A stretch of 64,000 nucleotides of DNA from Limnohabitans sp. TEGF004 (GTDB lineage Bacteria > Pseudomonadota > Gammaproteobacteria > Burkholderiales > Burkholderiaceae_C), in NCBI RefSeq assembly GCF_027924965.1, contig NZ_AP027056.1, forward strand, positions 1,550,001 through 1,614,000, read 5' to 3'. Positions 24,932 through 34,725 of the stretch are shown here, piece by piece; the stretch's first letter is position 1, and each line of letters starts with the position of its first letter. The position numbers and the translations under genes are program-made. The notes beneath the pieces are model-generated. The model saw nothing but the letters and a program-made list of their open reading frames with translations, did not search any database and was not told the origin of the DNA.

Positions 24932-25875
24932 GTTGGCCGTGCAGGAGCACGCGGCAAGCCTTGTTTGTCGATCTTCACGGTGTGTGCCTGCCAATGCCTC
25001 ACCCCCTGCCGATCTAACGTGAGACGCACCACCCAACCTAGATTGTTGACTTTGTCAGGGAAGCCTTCAAACACGAAGTTGCCCAAGCTGTAGAAAATTG
25101 GTTTGCCCTTGTAGATGTCTGTGTCTTGTAACTGGTGCGGATGCCCACCGATCACCGCATCAGCACCCGCGTCAATCATCAGCCTCGCCAACGCACGTTG
25201 GCGTGCATTGGCAATCGGCTCTTCCCAGCCCCAGTGCATGACGGGAATGACCACATCGGCCTTCCACACGCGACGTGCGTCTGTGATGTCACGCACCACT
25301 TGCTCGTCCTCACTCCACGCCACGCCCGGGCGGTCATGGTCGGCCTCAAAGTTACGCGGTTGAAACTCGTCATAGCCAAGTACGGCAATACGCACACCTT
25401 GTCGCTCGAAAATGAGTGGTGTGTGCGCCTCTTTCAAGTTGTGGCCACCGCCGTAATAACCCAAGCCTGATTTTTTGAGCAAGCCCAACATCTGCGCAAA
25501 CGCTTCGGGGCCATAGTCACCCGAATGGTTGTTGGCCAAACCCACCGCATCGAAGTGGCGTTGCACATATTTCAAGCCACGTGGATGTACACGAAACACA
25601 TTCGGCTTTTCGGGTTCAACAGAGCCCACGGTGGCCACCACGCACTCTAAATTGCCAAGGCGTATGTCTGCGCCGTGGAACAAGTGCGCCACACCGGCAA
25701 ACGGGTCACGCCCTCGGCGAATGGCACGGTCTGGGCCACCTTCGAGCATGATGTCACCGGCAAACACCACCGACACCAAAGGCTCGGGTACTTGTGCCGT
25801 TGCAGCGCTCATGCACAGCACAGCACTCATACCGAGTGCTGCGGTTTTCAAAATGAGAGGTTGCAAAAACTTCAT
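24907..25875 (-). CDS. CapA-family metallophosphoesterase-like protein
   Basis: The 322-residue protein has a signal peptide (ending AATAQ) and the PGA_cap fold: VVFAGDIMLEG, LGNLECV, GLANNHSGDYG, VMHWGWE and IGGHPHQLQ. These are the metal-ligand motifs of the calcineurin-like CapA/PgsA family. Members occur in poly-gamma-glutamate systems but many stand alone as exported enzymes of unknown substrate. No other capsule genes are nearby, so a poly-glutamate role is not supported here. The start overlaps the preceding secreted protein gene (ATGA). Confidence 0.85.
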   Translation of the reverse strand: MKFLQPLILKTAALGMSAVLCMSAATAQVPEPLVSVVFAGDIMLEGGPDRAIRRGRDPFAGVAHLFHGADIRLGNLECVVATVGSVEPEKPNVFRVHPRGLKYVQRHFDAVGLANNHSGDYGPEAFAQMLGLLKKSGLGYYGGGHNLKEAHTPLIFERQGVRIAVLGYDEFQPRNFEADHDRPGVAWSEDEQVVRDITDARRVWKADVVIPVMHWGWEEPIANARQRALARLMIDAGADAVIGGHPHQLQDTDIYKGKPIFYSLGNFVFEGFPDKVNNLGWVVRLTLDRQGVRHWQAHTVKIDKQGLPRAPARPTQGEVIRE

Positions 25876-26285
25876 GGCGCCACCGCATGCAAAGCACAGC
25901 CGTACTGCAACTCTTTGCCCAAAAATGGGGAATACAAGGCCACGCGACCGGTCAACGCATCTGGCGTGGGCTGGCGTTGCGCCACGGGGGCCACAAACTT
26001 CACGTGTTGCAACACCATGGGTTGGCGGTCGGTTTGGTAGGACACATACAAGTTGACCAAGTCCACGCGGGTGTCGTTGCCCAACACCACTGCCTTGAAA
26101 CGAAACCGGTCTGCCAAATTGATGCTCTGCACGGCATAGGGCTCAGACACCGGCGCGAAGCTGTGTTCAAAGCGCTCAGCATTGACCTCAAAGTGGCAAC
26201 GCAACTCAGACGCTGCTTGCACCGCAGTTGGCAACACCGCGGGTAACAACATGGCCAGCAGCCACCAACGAAAACGCATGCCCAT
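25872..26285 (-). CDS. Secreted protein of unknown function, coupled to the CapA-like gene
   Basis: The 137-residue product has a signal peptide (MGMRFRWWLLAMLLPAVLPT, cleavage near AVQA) and a beta-rich mature domain with two cysteines (LRCHF and YGCAL). I know no family for it. Its stop codon overlaps the start of the CapA-like gene by 4 bp, so the two proteins are probably made together and may act in the same periplasmic process. Confidence 0.65.
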   Translation of the reverse strand: MGMRFRWWLLAMLLPAVLPTAVQAASELRCHFEVNAERFEHSFAPVSEPYAVQSINLADRFRFKAVVLGNDTRVDLVNLYVSYQTDRQPMVLQHVKFVAPVAQRQPTPDALTGRVALYSPFLGKELQYGCALHAVAP

Positions 26286-26391
26286 CTCCAGACTCTTGAT
26301 GCTGCACAGCCTACTAGACTGGCAAATCGGCCTTTCTATGGGTTTGCCCTTGTAGCTGGCAAAATCAAAGGCTATTCACGAAAGCCTTGCC

Positions 26392-27459
26392 ATGAGTTCT
26401 TCCCTCCCCTCCGCCATCCCTCGCTTGACCAGCCTCTCACACGGTGGCGGCTGCGGCTGCAAGATTGCCCCAGGCGTGTTGAGCGAAATCCTCAAAAGCA
26501 CCAGCGCCATGCCCATCCCACCGCAGTTGTTGGTGGGCATTGAAACGGCCGACGACGCAGCGGTGTACCAGCTCAACGATGAGCAAGCGTTGATTGCCAC
26601 CACCGACTTCTTCATGCCCATCGTGGATGACCCGTTTGACTTTGGCCGCATCGCCGCCACCAACGCCATCAGCGATGTGTACGCCATGGGTGGCACGCCC
26701 ATCATGGCCTTGGCATTGGTAGGCATGCCCATCAACGTGCTGCCCCCAGAAACGATCGGCAAGATTTTGGATGGCGGCCAAAGCGTGTGCCGTGAAGCGG
26801 GCATTCCCATCGCAGGTGGCCACACGATTGACTCGGTCGAGCCGATTTACGGCTTGGTGGTGTTGGGCCTCGTGCACCCCAAACGCATCAAACGTAATGC
26901 TGATGCACGCGTGGGCGACCGTTTGATTTTGGGCAAACCTCTGGGCGTGGGCGTGCTGTCGGCTGCTTTGAAAAAGAACGCACTCAGCCCCGAAGGCTAT
27001 ACCCAAATGATTGCCAACACCACAAAGCTCAACACACCGGGCGCGGCTCTGTCCGCCTTGGCGGGCGTGCACGCCATGACCGATGTGACAGGCTTTGGCT
27101 TAGCGGGTCATGCGTTAGAAATGGCACGTGGCAGCCACCACACGGTGCAACTGAATATGAGCCAAGTGCCTTTGTTGCACGGTGTGCGCGAACTGGCCGA
27201 GCAAGGCATGCTCACCGGTGCCTCGGGGCGCAACTGGGAGGCCTACGGCGGTGAGATCTCGCTTTCAACTGAATGCAACGCGATTGACCAAGCCTTGTTG
27301 AGCGACCCTCAAACCAGCGGCGGATTGCTGGTGGCTTGCGCCCCCGAATCGGTCGCTGAAGTGCTGGCGGTGTTCCAGCAACACGGCTTTGGTGATGCGT
27401 GCGAAGTGGGTGAAATCACGGCGGCGTTGGCCAACGGCATCAAGCTGCAAATTCGTTAA
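26392..27459 (+). CDS. selD: Selenide, water dikinase (selenophosphate synthetase)
   Basis: The 355-residue enzyme has the N-terminal glycine-rich catalytic loop GGGCGCK (C21, C23, K24), with cysteine rather than selenocysteine at the active site. DVYAMGGTPIMALAL, GGHTIDSVEPIYG, TDVTGFGLAGHA and SDPQTSGGLL are conserved. It makes selenophosphate from selenide and ATP for selenocysteine or for 2-selenouridine in tRNA. No selA, selB, selC or mnmH lies in the window, so the pathway it serves here cannot be read. Confidence 0.95.
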   Translation: MSSSLPSAIPRLTSLSHGGGCGCKIAPGVLSEILKSTSAMPIPPQLLVGIETADDAAVYQLNDEQALIATTDFFMPIVDDPFDFGRIAATNAISDVYAMGGTPIMALALVGMPINVLPPETIGKILDGGQSVCREAGIPIAGGHTIDSVEPIYGLVVLGLVHPKRIKRNADARVGDRLILGKPLGVGVLSAALKKNALSPEGYTQMIANTTKLNTPGAALSALAGVHAMTDVTGFGLAGHALEMARGSHHTVQLNMSQVPLLHGVRELAEQGMLTGASGRNWEAYGGEISLSTECNAIDQALLSDPQTSGGLLVACAPESVAEVLAVFQQHGFGDACEVGEITAALANGIKLQIR

Positions 27460-27514
27460 GCACCCAGCTTGGCCTCATCAATTTAAACGGCTCTCACTGA
27501 AAGAAAACAAACAC

Positions 27515-27856
27515 ATGTCAACCATTCCAGCCTGCCCCCAATGCGGCCAAGAAAACACTTACCAAGACAGCGATAACTACGTGTGCGCCGATTGCGCGCA
27601 TGAGTGGCCCATGGTGGCCGCTGCCGCAGCAGATGACGAAGACGAAGCGGTGGTGAAAGACGCCAACGGCACCGTGCTCAAAGACGGCGATGCGGTGGTG
27701 CTCATCAAAGACCTGAAGGTCAAAGGCTCATCGACCACCCTGAAGATGGGTACCAAAGTCAAAAGCATTCGCTTGGTCGGCGGTGACCACGAAGTGGATT
27801 GCAAGATGGATGTGGGTAACTACATGTTGAAGGCTTGCTTCCTGCGCAAAGCCTAA
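27515..27856 (+). CDS. yjdM: YjdM/PhnA-type zinc-ribbon protein
   Basis: The 113-residue protein starts MSTIPACPQCGQENTYQD and has a second knuckle CADCAHEW. The family C-terminal domain follows (VVKDANGTVLKDGDAVVLIK, then VGNYMLKACFLRKA). The family was once called PhnA but its link to phosphonate metabolism is not supported, and the role is unknown. The start at 27515 is chosen because the preceding in-frame extension overlaps selD and is unrelated to the family. Confidence 0.9.
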   Translation: MSTIPACPQCGQENTYQDSDNYVCADCAHEWPMVAAAAADDEDEAVVKDANGTVLKDGDAVVLIKDLKVKGSSTTLKMGTKVKSIRLVGGDHEVDCKMDVGNYMLKACFLRKA

Positions 27857-27869
27857 ACACGCGCAGCGC

Positions 27870-28259
27870 TTAAAGCACCCGACCTCGGTTCGATTTGATC
27901 GCCGAGGTCTTTTTTTTGCTGTCTAAGCGGCGCAGCTTAGAGGCATACGTGGGCTTGGTAGGTTTGCGTTTTTTGGGCGGCTTGGCCACGCTTTGCACCA
28001 ATTCCAGCAAACGCGCAAAGGCTTCGATGCGGTTCATGTCTTGGCTGCGGTGCTCTTGCGACTTGATCACCACCACGCCCTCGTTGGTGATGCGGTGATC
28101 TGACAAGCACATCAAACGTTCTTTCACATCCTCGGGCAAAGAAGACGCCATCACGTCAAAGCGGAGGTGAATCGCACTGGAGACCTTGTTGACGTTTTGC
28201 CCGCCCGCGCCTTGGGCACGGATGGCGGTCACCTCAACTTCGGACTCTTTGATGTGCAT
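27870..28259 (-). CDS. arfB: Alternative ribosome-rescue peptidyl-tRNA hydrolase ArfB
   Basis: The 129-residue protein contains the release-factor GGQ motif (RAQGAGGQNVNKVSSAIHLR) and a basic C-terminal tail (KPPKKRKPTKPTYASKLRRL), which enters the mRNA channel of stalled ribosomes. It lacks codon-recognition domains, as expected for ArfB/YaeJ. The start at 28259 gives the normal N-terminus MHIKESEVEV. An upstream in-frame codon would overlap the AEC transporter gene. Confidence 0.92.
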   Translation of the reverse strand: MHIKESEVEVTAIRAQGAGGQNVNKVSSAIHLRFDVMASSLPEDVKERLMCLSDHRITNEGVVVIKSQEHRSQDMNRIEAFARLLELVQSVAKPPKKRKPTKPTYASKLRRLDSKKKTSAIKSNRGRVL

Positions 28260-28266
28260 GGGCGTC

Positions 28267-29217
28267 TTACACGTGCCAGCCAGGCAGCTCACCCATGGCC
28301 CACAAAATCAGGCTGATGGTGAAGAACGATGCAATGGTGGTCACCAACAAAGCGGCAGCACAAAAGCCTTCTTGGCCATGACGCTGTGCCAACAAAGGAT
28401 AAATGCCCAGCATGGGCATGCCCGCCAACAACACCGCTGAAATTTTGAGGCTAGGCTCAATCGGCCCGACCACCATCAGCATGAGTCCCACTGCCAAGGG
28501 GTGCAGCACCAGTTTGCCCACCGCAATCCAGCGCACCTCTTGAATCAAGCCAACCACGCGCATCCCTACCAAAGAACCACCGTTCACAAACAACGCAATC
28601 GCCGCGGTAGATGCGGCAAAAAGATTAACGGTTTTCGACAGTACCTCAGGCAAGTGCCAACCCATCATGGAGAACACCAGCCCAAGCAAAATGGCTTGCA
28701 TCATGGGCAGTTTGATCATGCGTTTCAAACTTTGAAGCACCGTGTGTTGCCAGGACACATGCTCGGTTTCACCGCTCTCCGCAATGGCCAAAGCCAGTGG
28801 AATAGTGACCAAGTTTTCAATCAATACCGTCAGTGCCAACCCCACGCCCGCCGCTGGCCCTAAAAACTGCAACAGGATGGGATAGCCCACGTAGCCACTG
28901 TTTGAGCAACTCACCCCCATCGCGACCATGCCGCTTTCGGTCAGTGGTTTTTTACGCCACATGCGCCACACCCAAAAGCCCACTGCGAAGGAAAACATCG
29001 ACCCCGCACCGTACGCCATCAGGTAGTTAGGGTTGAGCACCTCGGCAAAGTCGCGTTGAGACAGTGCGTTGAACAACATCGCAGGCAATGCAAAGTTCAA
29101 CACAAAGCGGCCCAACACCTGACCATCGAGTTTGCTGAACATCCCACGACGGGTGGCCGCAAATCCCAGACCAATAGACAAATAAATCGGGCCGGTGATG
29201 GTGAGGATGTTGAGCAT
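28267..29217 (-). CDS. AEC-family (auxin efflux carrier-like) permease
   Basis: The 316-residue protein is strongly hydrophobic, with about ten membrane helices in two halves, starting MLNILTITGPIYLSIGLGFA and containing SNSGYVGYPIL and the matching ALFVNGGSLVG crossover motif of the BART superfamily. Bacterial members carry malate, malonate or related carboxylates. It lies 7 bp before arfB and 13 bp after a TctC-type binding protein gene on the same strand. The substrate is not determined. Confidence 0.88.
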   Translation of the reverse strand: MLNILTITGPIYLSIGLGFAATRRGMFSKLDGQVLGRFVLNFALPAMLFNALSQRDFAEVLNPNYLMAYGAGSMFSFAVGFWVWRMWRKKPLTESGMVAMGVSCSNSGYVGYPILLQFLGPAAGVGLALTVLIENLVTIPLALAIAESGETEHVSWQHTVLQSLKRMIKLPMMQAILLGLVFSMMGWHLPEVLSKTVNLFAASTAAIALFVNGGSLVGMRVVGLIQEVRWIAVGKLVLHPLAVGLMLMVVGPIEPSLKISAVLLAGMPMLGIYPLLAQRHGQEGFCAAALLVTTIASFFTISLILWAMGELPGWHV

Positions 29218-29230
29218 GAGCCGCTGACGT

Positions 29231-30208
29231 TTATTGCTTTTGAATACCCGCGCGTTGAATCACATCACCCCAACGCTTGATCTCGGTTTGCAACCATTCT
29301 TGTGCTTGTGGCACGGTGCTGGGGTGCGGTTCCACATTCAAATCCAACAGCTTTTGGCGCACGGCTGGATTTTGCAAAGCGGCATTCACCTCTTTGTTCA
29401 AGCGGTCCACCACAGCTTGCGGTGTTTTGGCGGGTACGCCCAACCCATTCCATGAGGTGGCGACCAAATTAGGCACGCCGCCCTCTTTGGCCGTGGGCAC
29501 TTGTGGCAAAGCCGTGTTGCGCTTCTGACCTGTGACGGCCAAGGCGCGCAAAGCGCCGCCTTTGATTTGCGGCAGCACAGGGCTCAGCACTTCCACCGCG
29601 ACATCAATTTGACCACCACGCAAGGCGGTCATCACAGCAGGTGTGCCATTAAAAGGCACCACTTGGGCATCCAAACCGGCGACCGATTTGAACAACTCAG
29701 CCGTCAAGTGCTGGGTGCTGCCGATGTTGATGCTGCCAATGTTGAGCTTGCCTGGATTCGCTTTGGCCCAAGCCAACAACTCGGGCAGCGTTTGAAAGCG
29801 TGATTCAGCGCTCGTGACAATGGCCAAATCAAACGTGCCCATCAACGACACAGGTGTGAAGTCTTTGACAGGGTCAAACGGCAATGTTTTGAACAAACCG
29901 GCGCTCACGGCGTTGGCGTTGGACATGAGCAGCAAGGTGTAGCCATCGGGCTCCGACTTGGCCACCATTTCAGCAGCCACAATGCCGCCAGCGCCAGGGC
30001 GGTTGTCAATGACCACAGATTGGCCCAAGCCTTCCGACATTTTTTGCGCGACCGTGCGTGCGGTCAGATCAGCCACACCGCCAGCGCCAAACGGCACCAC
30101 GATGCGCAAAGGCTTGGTGGGATAGGACTGTGCATGGGCCCCTAAGGCACCACACATCAGCAGACATGAAACCAACACACGAGAAACAAAGCAGCGACGA
30201 GCTTGCAT
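29231..30208 (-). CDS. Bug/TctC-family periplasmic solute-binding protein
   Basis: The 325-residue protein has a signal peptide (ending ALGAHAQ) followed by the typical start SYPTKPLRIVVPFGAGGVAD. It also has QSVVIDNRPGAGGIVAA, PDGYTLLLMSNA and the LNIGSINIGSTQHL strand of the Bug fold. It binds a carboxylate in the periplasm. No TctA/TctB membrane subunits are near, as is common for these proteins in Burkholderiales. The start at 30208 is supported by GGAGAGG upstream on the minus strand. Confidence 0.9.
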   Translation of the reverse strand: MQARRCFVSRVLVSCLLMCGALGAHAQSYPTKPLRIVVPFGAGGVADLTARTVAQKMSEGLGQSVVIDNRPGAGGIVAAEMVAKSEPDGYTLLLMSNANAVSAGLFKTLPFDPVKDFTPVSLMGTFDLAIVTSAESRFQTLPELLAWAKANPGKLNIGSINIGSTQHLTAELFKSVAGLDAQVVPFNGTPAVMTALRGGQIDVAVEVLSPVLPQIKGGALRALAVTGQKRNTALPQVPTAKEGGVPNLVATSWNGLGVPAKTPQAVVDRLNKEVNAALQNPAVRQKLLDLNVEPHPSTVPQAQEWLQTEIKRWGDVIQRAGIQKQ

Positions 30209-30354
30209 AGGAACCTCTCCACAAAATTCAAAAGATTGCATTCTCTTCCATCATGAAAGGCCTGACGCCACCGTCAAGAACCACGGGGCCTGCACCCCCC
30301 AAACGTCACTGGGTACACTCTGGGGTTACGTTTTTTGACCCTCAAGGATTTGCC

Positions 30355-30705
30355 ATGAACACGACCCCTTCCGGCCTGCAATACACCGACAACGTGGTGG
30401 GCGACGGCGCAACAGCTGCTGCTGGCCAGCACGTGACCGTGCACTACACCGGCTGGCTCTACAAAGACGGTGAGCAAGGCGCCAAATTCGACTCCAGCCG
30501 CGACCGTAATGACCCGTTTGACTTCCCATTGGGCGCTGGCATGGTCATCAAAGGTTGGGACGAAGGCGTGCAAGGCATGAAGATTGGTGGCCAACGCACC
30601 CTCATCATCCCGCCAGAGCTGGGCTACGGCGTACGTGGCGCGGGCGGTGTGATTCCTCCCAACGCCACCTTGAAGTTCGACGTCGAGCTGCTCGGCCTCG
30701 AATAA
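30355..30705 (+). CDS. FKBP-type peptidyl-prolyl cis-trans isomerase
   Basis: The 116-residue single-domain FKBP has [48 protein letters not shown] and [13 protein letters not shown], covering the whole fold. No signal peptide is present, so it acts in the cytoplasm. The start at 30355 is chosen because the in-frame extension upstream lacks similarity. It has its own terminator and precedes the chaperone operon. Confidence 0.93.
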   Translation: MNTTPSGLQYTDNVVGDGATAAAGQHVTVHYTGWLYKDGEQGAKFDSSRDRNDPFDFPLGAGMVIKGWDEGVQGMKIGGQRTLIIPPELGYGVRGAGGVIPPNATLKFDVELLGLE

Positions 30706-30739
30706 ATTGGGTTCACGGCAGTTTTTGACTGCCGATGAC

Positions 30740-30766
30740 AAGCGGGGCACGGCCCCGCTTTGTTTT
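30740..30766 (+). terminator. Terminator of the FKBP gene
   Basis: A 9-bp G+C-rich stem (30740-30748 with 30752-30760), a 3-nt loop and then TGTTTT lie 35 bp after the FKBP stop. Confidence 0.85.
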
Positions 30767-30794
30767 GCCCCTGCAAATTTTTTACAAAACCCCT

Positions 30795-30820
30795 CTTGAA
30801 ATAGGGTTGGATGCCCTCAG
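30795..30820 (+). promoter_or_regulatory. Candidate sigma-32 (heat-shock) promoter of grpE-dnaK-dnaJ
   Basis: CTTGAAA at 30795-30801 matches the sigma-32 -35 element. After 11-12 bp it is followed by GCCCTCAG (30813-30820), a weak match to the CCCCAT-type -10. It lies about 40 bp upstream of grpE. Confidence 0.5.
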
Positions 30821-30856
30821 CTTCGCTGAATCTCCCTCCAACAAGCCTTACAAAGC

Positions 30857-31447
30857 ATGTCAGAACCTACAGAAAACAAAGATTCCGCAGCCGCACACTC
30901 TGCCGCTGACCATTTGGCGTCCCACATGGCTGGCATGGCGCCCGCCGATCAAACATCGGCCGAGCCTACTGCTGCGCTCGACCCCTTGGCCGCAGCCCAA
31001 GCCGAAGTGGCCGCCTTAAAAGCCAAAGTGGCTGAACTGCAAGACCAATACGTGCGTGGCCAAGCCGAAGTGCAAAACGCCCGCCGCCGCGCAGACGACG
31101 AAGTCTCTAAAGCCCGCAAATTCGCGCTCGAGAGCTTTGCCGACAGCTTGCTGCCGGTGCTCGACAGCCTCGAAGCTGGCTTGGCCGTGCAAACCGCCAC
31201 GCCTGAGCAAATCCGCGAAGGCGCTGAAGCCACGCTGCGTCAGCTCAAAAGCGCGATGGAGCGTAACAAGATTGTGGCCATCGACCCTGCGGCCGGTGCC
31301 AAGTTTGACCCTGCGCAACACCAAGCCATCAGCGTGGTACCTGCTGAGCAAGAAGCCAACACCGTGGTCACCGTGCTGCAAAAAGGCTACTTGATCGCCG
31401 AGCGGGTGTTACGCCCCGCCCTGGTGACCGTTGCGGCACCTAAATAA
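30857..31447 (+). CDS. grpE: GrpE nucleotide-exchange factor
   Basis: The 196-residue protein has a low-complexity Ala-rich N-terminus, a long coiled coil ([20 protein letters not shown]) and the GrpE head with [20 protein letters not shown] and [20 protein letters not shown]. It exchanges ADP for ATP on DnaK. It is the first gene of the heat-shock chaperone operon, 70 bp before dnaK. Confidence 0.95.
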   Translation: MSEPTENKDSAAAHSAADHLASHMAGMAPADQTSAEPTAALDPLAAAQAEVAALKAKVAELQDQYVRGQAEVQNARRRADDEVSKARKFALESFADSLLPVLDSLEAGLAVQTATPEQIREGAEATLRQLKSAMERNKIVAIDPAAGAKFDPAQHQAISVVPAEQEANTVVTVLQKGYLIAERVLRPALVTVAAPK

Positions 31448-31517
31448 ACACTTGAAATCGGCGAAGTTATCCACACCTACGCCTCATCTGAATTTTTAAA
31501 AGTTACTGGAGTTACAC

Positions 31518-33440
31518 ATGGGAAAAATCATCGGTATTGACTTGGGCACCACCAACTCGTGCGTGGCCATCATGGAAGGCAACACGACCAAAGTGATCGA
31601 GAACGCCGAAGGCGCTCGCACCACACCGTCGATCATTGCGTATCAAGAAGACGGCGAAATCTTGGTCGGCGCATCCGCCAAGCGCCAAGCGGTCACCAAC
31701 CCACGCAACACCTTGTACGCGGTCAAGCGTTTGATCGGTCGCAAGTTCAGCGAAAAAGAAGTTCAAAAAGACATCGACTTGATGCCTTACACCATTGCCA
31801 AAGCCGACAACGGCGACGCATGGGTGGAAGTGCGTGGCAACAAGTTGGCCCCTCCTCAAATCAGCGCTGAAATTCTGCGCAAGATGAAGAAAACCGCCGA
31901 AGACTACCTCGGCGAAGAAGTGACCGAAGCCGTCATCACCGTGCCCGCTTACTTCAACGACGCACAACGTCAAGCCACCAAAGATGCAGGCCGCATCGCA
32001 GGCTTGGACGTCAAGCGCATCATCAACGAACCCACTGCAGCCGCCTTGGCCTTCGGTTTGGACAAAACAGAAAAAGGCGACCGCAAGATTGCCGTGTATG
32101 ACTTGGGTGGCGGCACGTTTGACGTCTCCATCATCGAAATCGCGGACGTTGATGGCGAAAAACAATTCGAAGTGTTGTCCACCAACGGCGACACATTCTT
32201 GGGCGGCGAAGACTTTGACCAACGCATCATCGACTTCATCATCACCGAGTTCAAGAAAGAATCTGGCGTTGATCTGTCCAAAGACGTGTTGGCCTTGCAG
32301 CGCCTGAAAGAAGCCGCTGAAAAAGCCAAGATCGAGTTGTCCTCGGCCACATCGACAGACATCAACTTGCCTTACATCACCGCAGATGCCTCAGGTCCTA
32401 AGCACTTGAACATCAAACTCAACCGCGCCAAGTTGGAACAACTGGTTGACGAGTTGGTCGAGCGCACCATCGCACCTTGCCGCACCGCCATCAAAGATGC
32501 GGGCGTGTCTGTGAGCGACATTGACGACGTGATCTTGGTCGGCGGTATGAGCCGTATGCCCAAGGTGCAAGAAAAGGTCAAAGAGTTCTTCGGTCAAGAG
32601 CCACGTCGTGACGTGAACCCTGACGAAGCCGTGGCCGTGGGCGCTGCGATTCAAGGTCAAGTGTTGTCGGGTGACCGCACCGACGTGTTATTGCTCGATG
32701 TGACGCCTTTGTCTCTGGGTATCGAAACCTTGGGCGGCGTGATGACCAAGATGATTGCCAAGAACACGACCATCCCCACTAAGTTTGCACAAACCTTCTC
32801 GACTGCAGACGACAACCAACCCGCCGTGACCATCAAGGTCTACCAAGGCGAGCGCGAAATGGCTTCCGGCAACAAGAGCTTGGGCGAGTTCAATCTCGAA
32901 GGCATTGCACCAGCAGCGCGTGGCACGCCTCAAATTGAAGTGTCGTTTGACATTGATGCAAACGGCATCTTGCACGTGGGCGCCAAGGACAAAGCCACAG
33001 GCAAAGAAAACAAGATCACTATCAAAGCCAACTCTGGTCTGAGCGAAGACGAGATTCAACAAATGGTGAAAGACGCCGAGTTGAACGCTGCTGAAGACAA
33101 GAAGAAACTCGAAATCGTGCAATCACGCAACCAAGCTGACGCCGCTGTTCACAGTGTGAAGAAGAGCTTGGGTGAGCACGGCGACAAGCTCGATGCTGGC
33201 GAAAAAGAAGCCATCGAAGCCGCCATCAAAGAAGTGGAAGAAGCATTGAAAGGCGAAGACAAAGCCGCCATCGATGCCAAGACCGAAGCCTTGATGACTG
33301 CCTCACAAAAGCTGGGCGAAAAAGTCTACGCGGACATGCAAGCAGCGCAAGCCGCTGGTGGCGCAGCCGCCGGCCCTGAAGCCAAACCAGCCGACGACAA
33401 CGTGGTCGACGCTGAAGTGAAAGAAGTCAAAAAAGGCTAA
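31518..33440 (+). CDS. dnaK: Chaperone DnaK (Hsp70)
   Basis: The 640-residue protein begins [20 protein letters not shown], with the actin-like ATPase motifs ([37 protein letters not shown]). The beta-sandwich substrate domain follows, and the lid ends [17 protein letters not shown]. It folds proteins with DnaJ and GrpE. Length and C-terminus are typical. Confidence 0.97.
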   Translation: MGKIIGIDLGTTNSCVAIMEGNTTKVIENAEGARTTPSIIAYQEDGEILVGASAKRQAVTNPRNTLYAVKRLIGRKFSEKEVQKDIDLMPYTIAKADNGDAWVEVRGNKLAPPQISAEILRKMKKTAEDYLGEEVTEAVITVPAYFNDAQRQATKDAGRIAGLDVKRIINEPTAAALAFGLDKTEKGDRKIAVYDLGGGTFDVSIIEIADVDGEKQFEVLSTNGDTFLGGEDFDQRIIDFIITEFKKESGVDLSKDVLALQRLKEAAEKAKIELSSATSTDINLPYITADASGPKHLNIKLNRAKLEQLVDELVERTIAPCRTAIKDAGVSVSDIDDVILVGGMSRMPKVQEKVKEFFGQEPRRDVNPDEAVAVGAAIQGQVLSGDRTDVLLLDVTPLSLGIETLGGVMTKMIAKNTTIPTKFAQTFSTADDNQPAVTIKVYQGEREMASGNKSLGEFNLEGIAPAARGTPQIEVSFDIDANGILHVGAKDKATGKENKITIKANSGLSEDEIQQMVKDAELNAAEDKKKLEIVQSRNQADAAVHSVKKSLGEHGDKLDAGEKEAIEAAIKEVEEALKGEDKAAIDAKTEALMTASQKLGEKVYADMQAAQAAGGAAAGPEAKPADDNVVDAEVKEVKKG

Positions 33441-33469
33441 ACCCTTTTCTCAACTTCTGAGCTGACCTC

Positions 33470-33504
33470 GCCGCGTTTCGCCTGAAAAGGTGAACACGCG
33501 GCGA
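33470..33504 (+). other. dnaK-dnaJ intergenic stem-loop
   Basis: CGCCGCG (33470-33476) pairs with CGCGGCG (33498-33504) in the 101-bp gap between dnaK and dnaJ. There is no T run, so it is not a normal terminator. It could be a processing or attenuation site that lowers dnaJ expression relative to dnaK. Confidence 0.4.
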
Positions 33505-33541
33505 AGTCTTGATCAAGCCCCAACAACGGCAACGCCCCACC

Positions 33542-34681
33542 ATGTCCAAACGCGATTTTTATGAAGTACTCGGCCTTGCCAAAGGCGCGAACGACGACGA
33601 GATCAAAAAGGCTTATCGCAAACTCGCGATGAAGCACCACCCCGACCGCAACCAAGGCGACAAAGCCAAGGAAGCTGAGGCGCAGTTCAAAGAGGTCAAA
33701 GAGGCCTACGAGATGTTGTCCGACCCCGAAAAACGTGCCGCATACGACCAGTACGGCCATGCGGGCGTGGACCCCAATATGCGCGGCGGCCCTGGTGGTG
33801 CGGGCGGCTTTGGCGGTGCGGGTTTTGGTGAAGCCTTTGGCGATATCTTTGGTGACATCTTTGGCCAGCAACGTCGTGGCCCGGGTGGACGTCAGGTGTA
33901 CCGTGGCAACGACCTTAGCTACGCCATGGAAATCACGCTGGAAGAAGCGGCCAATGGCAAAGACGCACAGCTCAAAATTCCAGGCTGGGACGAATGCGAA
34001 ACCTGTGATGGCTCAGGCGCTAAGCCAGGTACCTCGGTCAAGACCTGTACCACTTGCCACGGCAGCGGCCAAGTGCAAATGCGCCAAGGCTTTTTCAGCG
34101 TGCAACAAACCTGCCCACATTGCCGAGGTTCAGGCAAGATCATTCCTGACCCGTGCAATATGTGTCACGGCCAAGGCAAGCTCAAAAAGCAAAAAACACT
34201 CGAAGTCAAAATCCCAGCCGGCATCGACGACGGCATGCGCATCCGCAGCACCGGCAATGGCGAGCCTGGCACCAACGGTGGGCCTCCCGGTGATTTGTTC
34301 ATTGAGATTCGCGTCAAGAAGCATGACATCTTTGAGCGCGATGGCGACGACCTGCACTGCTCGGTGCCCATCAGCATCACCACCGCAGCGTTGGGCGGCG
34401 AAATTCGCGTGCCCACACTGGCCGGCGAAGCAGCGATTGACATTCCCGAAGGCACACAAAGCGACAAGCAATTCCGTTTGCGTGGCAAAGGCCTGAAAGG
34501 CATTCGCTCCAGCTTCCCAGGCGATTTGTATTGCCACATTTCGGTGGAAACACCGGTCAAGCTCACCGAGCACCAGCGCAAGCTGCTCAAAGAGCTGGAT
34601 GAGTCGTTGAAAAAAGGTGGTGCGAAGCATTCACCCGCCGAGGGTGGATGGGCTGACAAGCTCAAGCGCTTCTTTAACTAA
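33542..34681 (+). CDS. dnaJ: Chaperone DnaJ (Hsp40, type I)
   Basis: The 379-residue co-chaperone has a J domain with HPD at 33-35, a Gly/Phe-rich linker ([20 protein letters not shown]), four zinc-binding CxxCxGxG repeats ([32 protein letters not shown]) and the client-binding beta domains. It stimulates DnaK ATPase. The ATG at 33542 is chosen because the family begins [11 protein letters not shown], and an in-frame TTG upstream adds unrelated residues. Confidence 0.96.
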   Translation: MSKRDFYEVLGLAKGANDDEIKKAYRKLAMKHHPDRNQGDKAKEAEAQFKEVKEAYEMLSDPEKRAAYDQYGHAGVDPNMRGGPGGAGGFGGAGFGEAFGDIFGDIFGQQRRGPGGRQVYRGNDLSYAMEITLEEAANGKDAQLKIPGWDECETCDGSGAKPGTSVKTCTTCHGSGQVQMRQGFFSVQQTCPHCRGSGKIIPDPCNMCHGQGKLKKQKTLEVKIPAGIDDGMRIRSTGNGEPGTNGGPPGDLFIEIRVKKHDIFERDGDDLHCSVPISITTAALGGEIRVPTLAGEAAIDIPEGTQSDKQFRLRGKGLKGIRSSFPGDLYCHISVETPVKLTEHQRKLLKELDESLKKGGAKHSPAEGGWADKLKRFFN

Positions 34682-34688
34682 GACCTGC

Positions 34689-34723
34689 GCGAAGTATCGT
34701 CACGTAAAGAGGGGATACTTCGC
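34689..34723 (+). promoter_or_regulatory. 10-bp hairpin holding the ribosome site of the downstream nuclease gene
   Basis: GCGAAGTATC (34689-34698) pairs perfectly with GATACTTCGC (34714-34723), and the GAGGGG ribosome-binding site lies in the loop and at the stem edge just before the ATG at 34726. There is no T run. It may regulate translation initiation. Confidence 0.5.
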
Positions 34724-34725
34724 CT

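Noticed and set aside
24907-25875. Poly-gamma-glutamate capsule operon
   Set aside because: Only the CapA-like gene is present; no ligase (CapB/PgsB) or CapC-like membrane gene is nearby.
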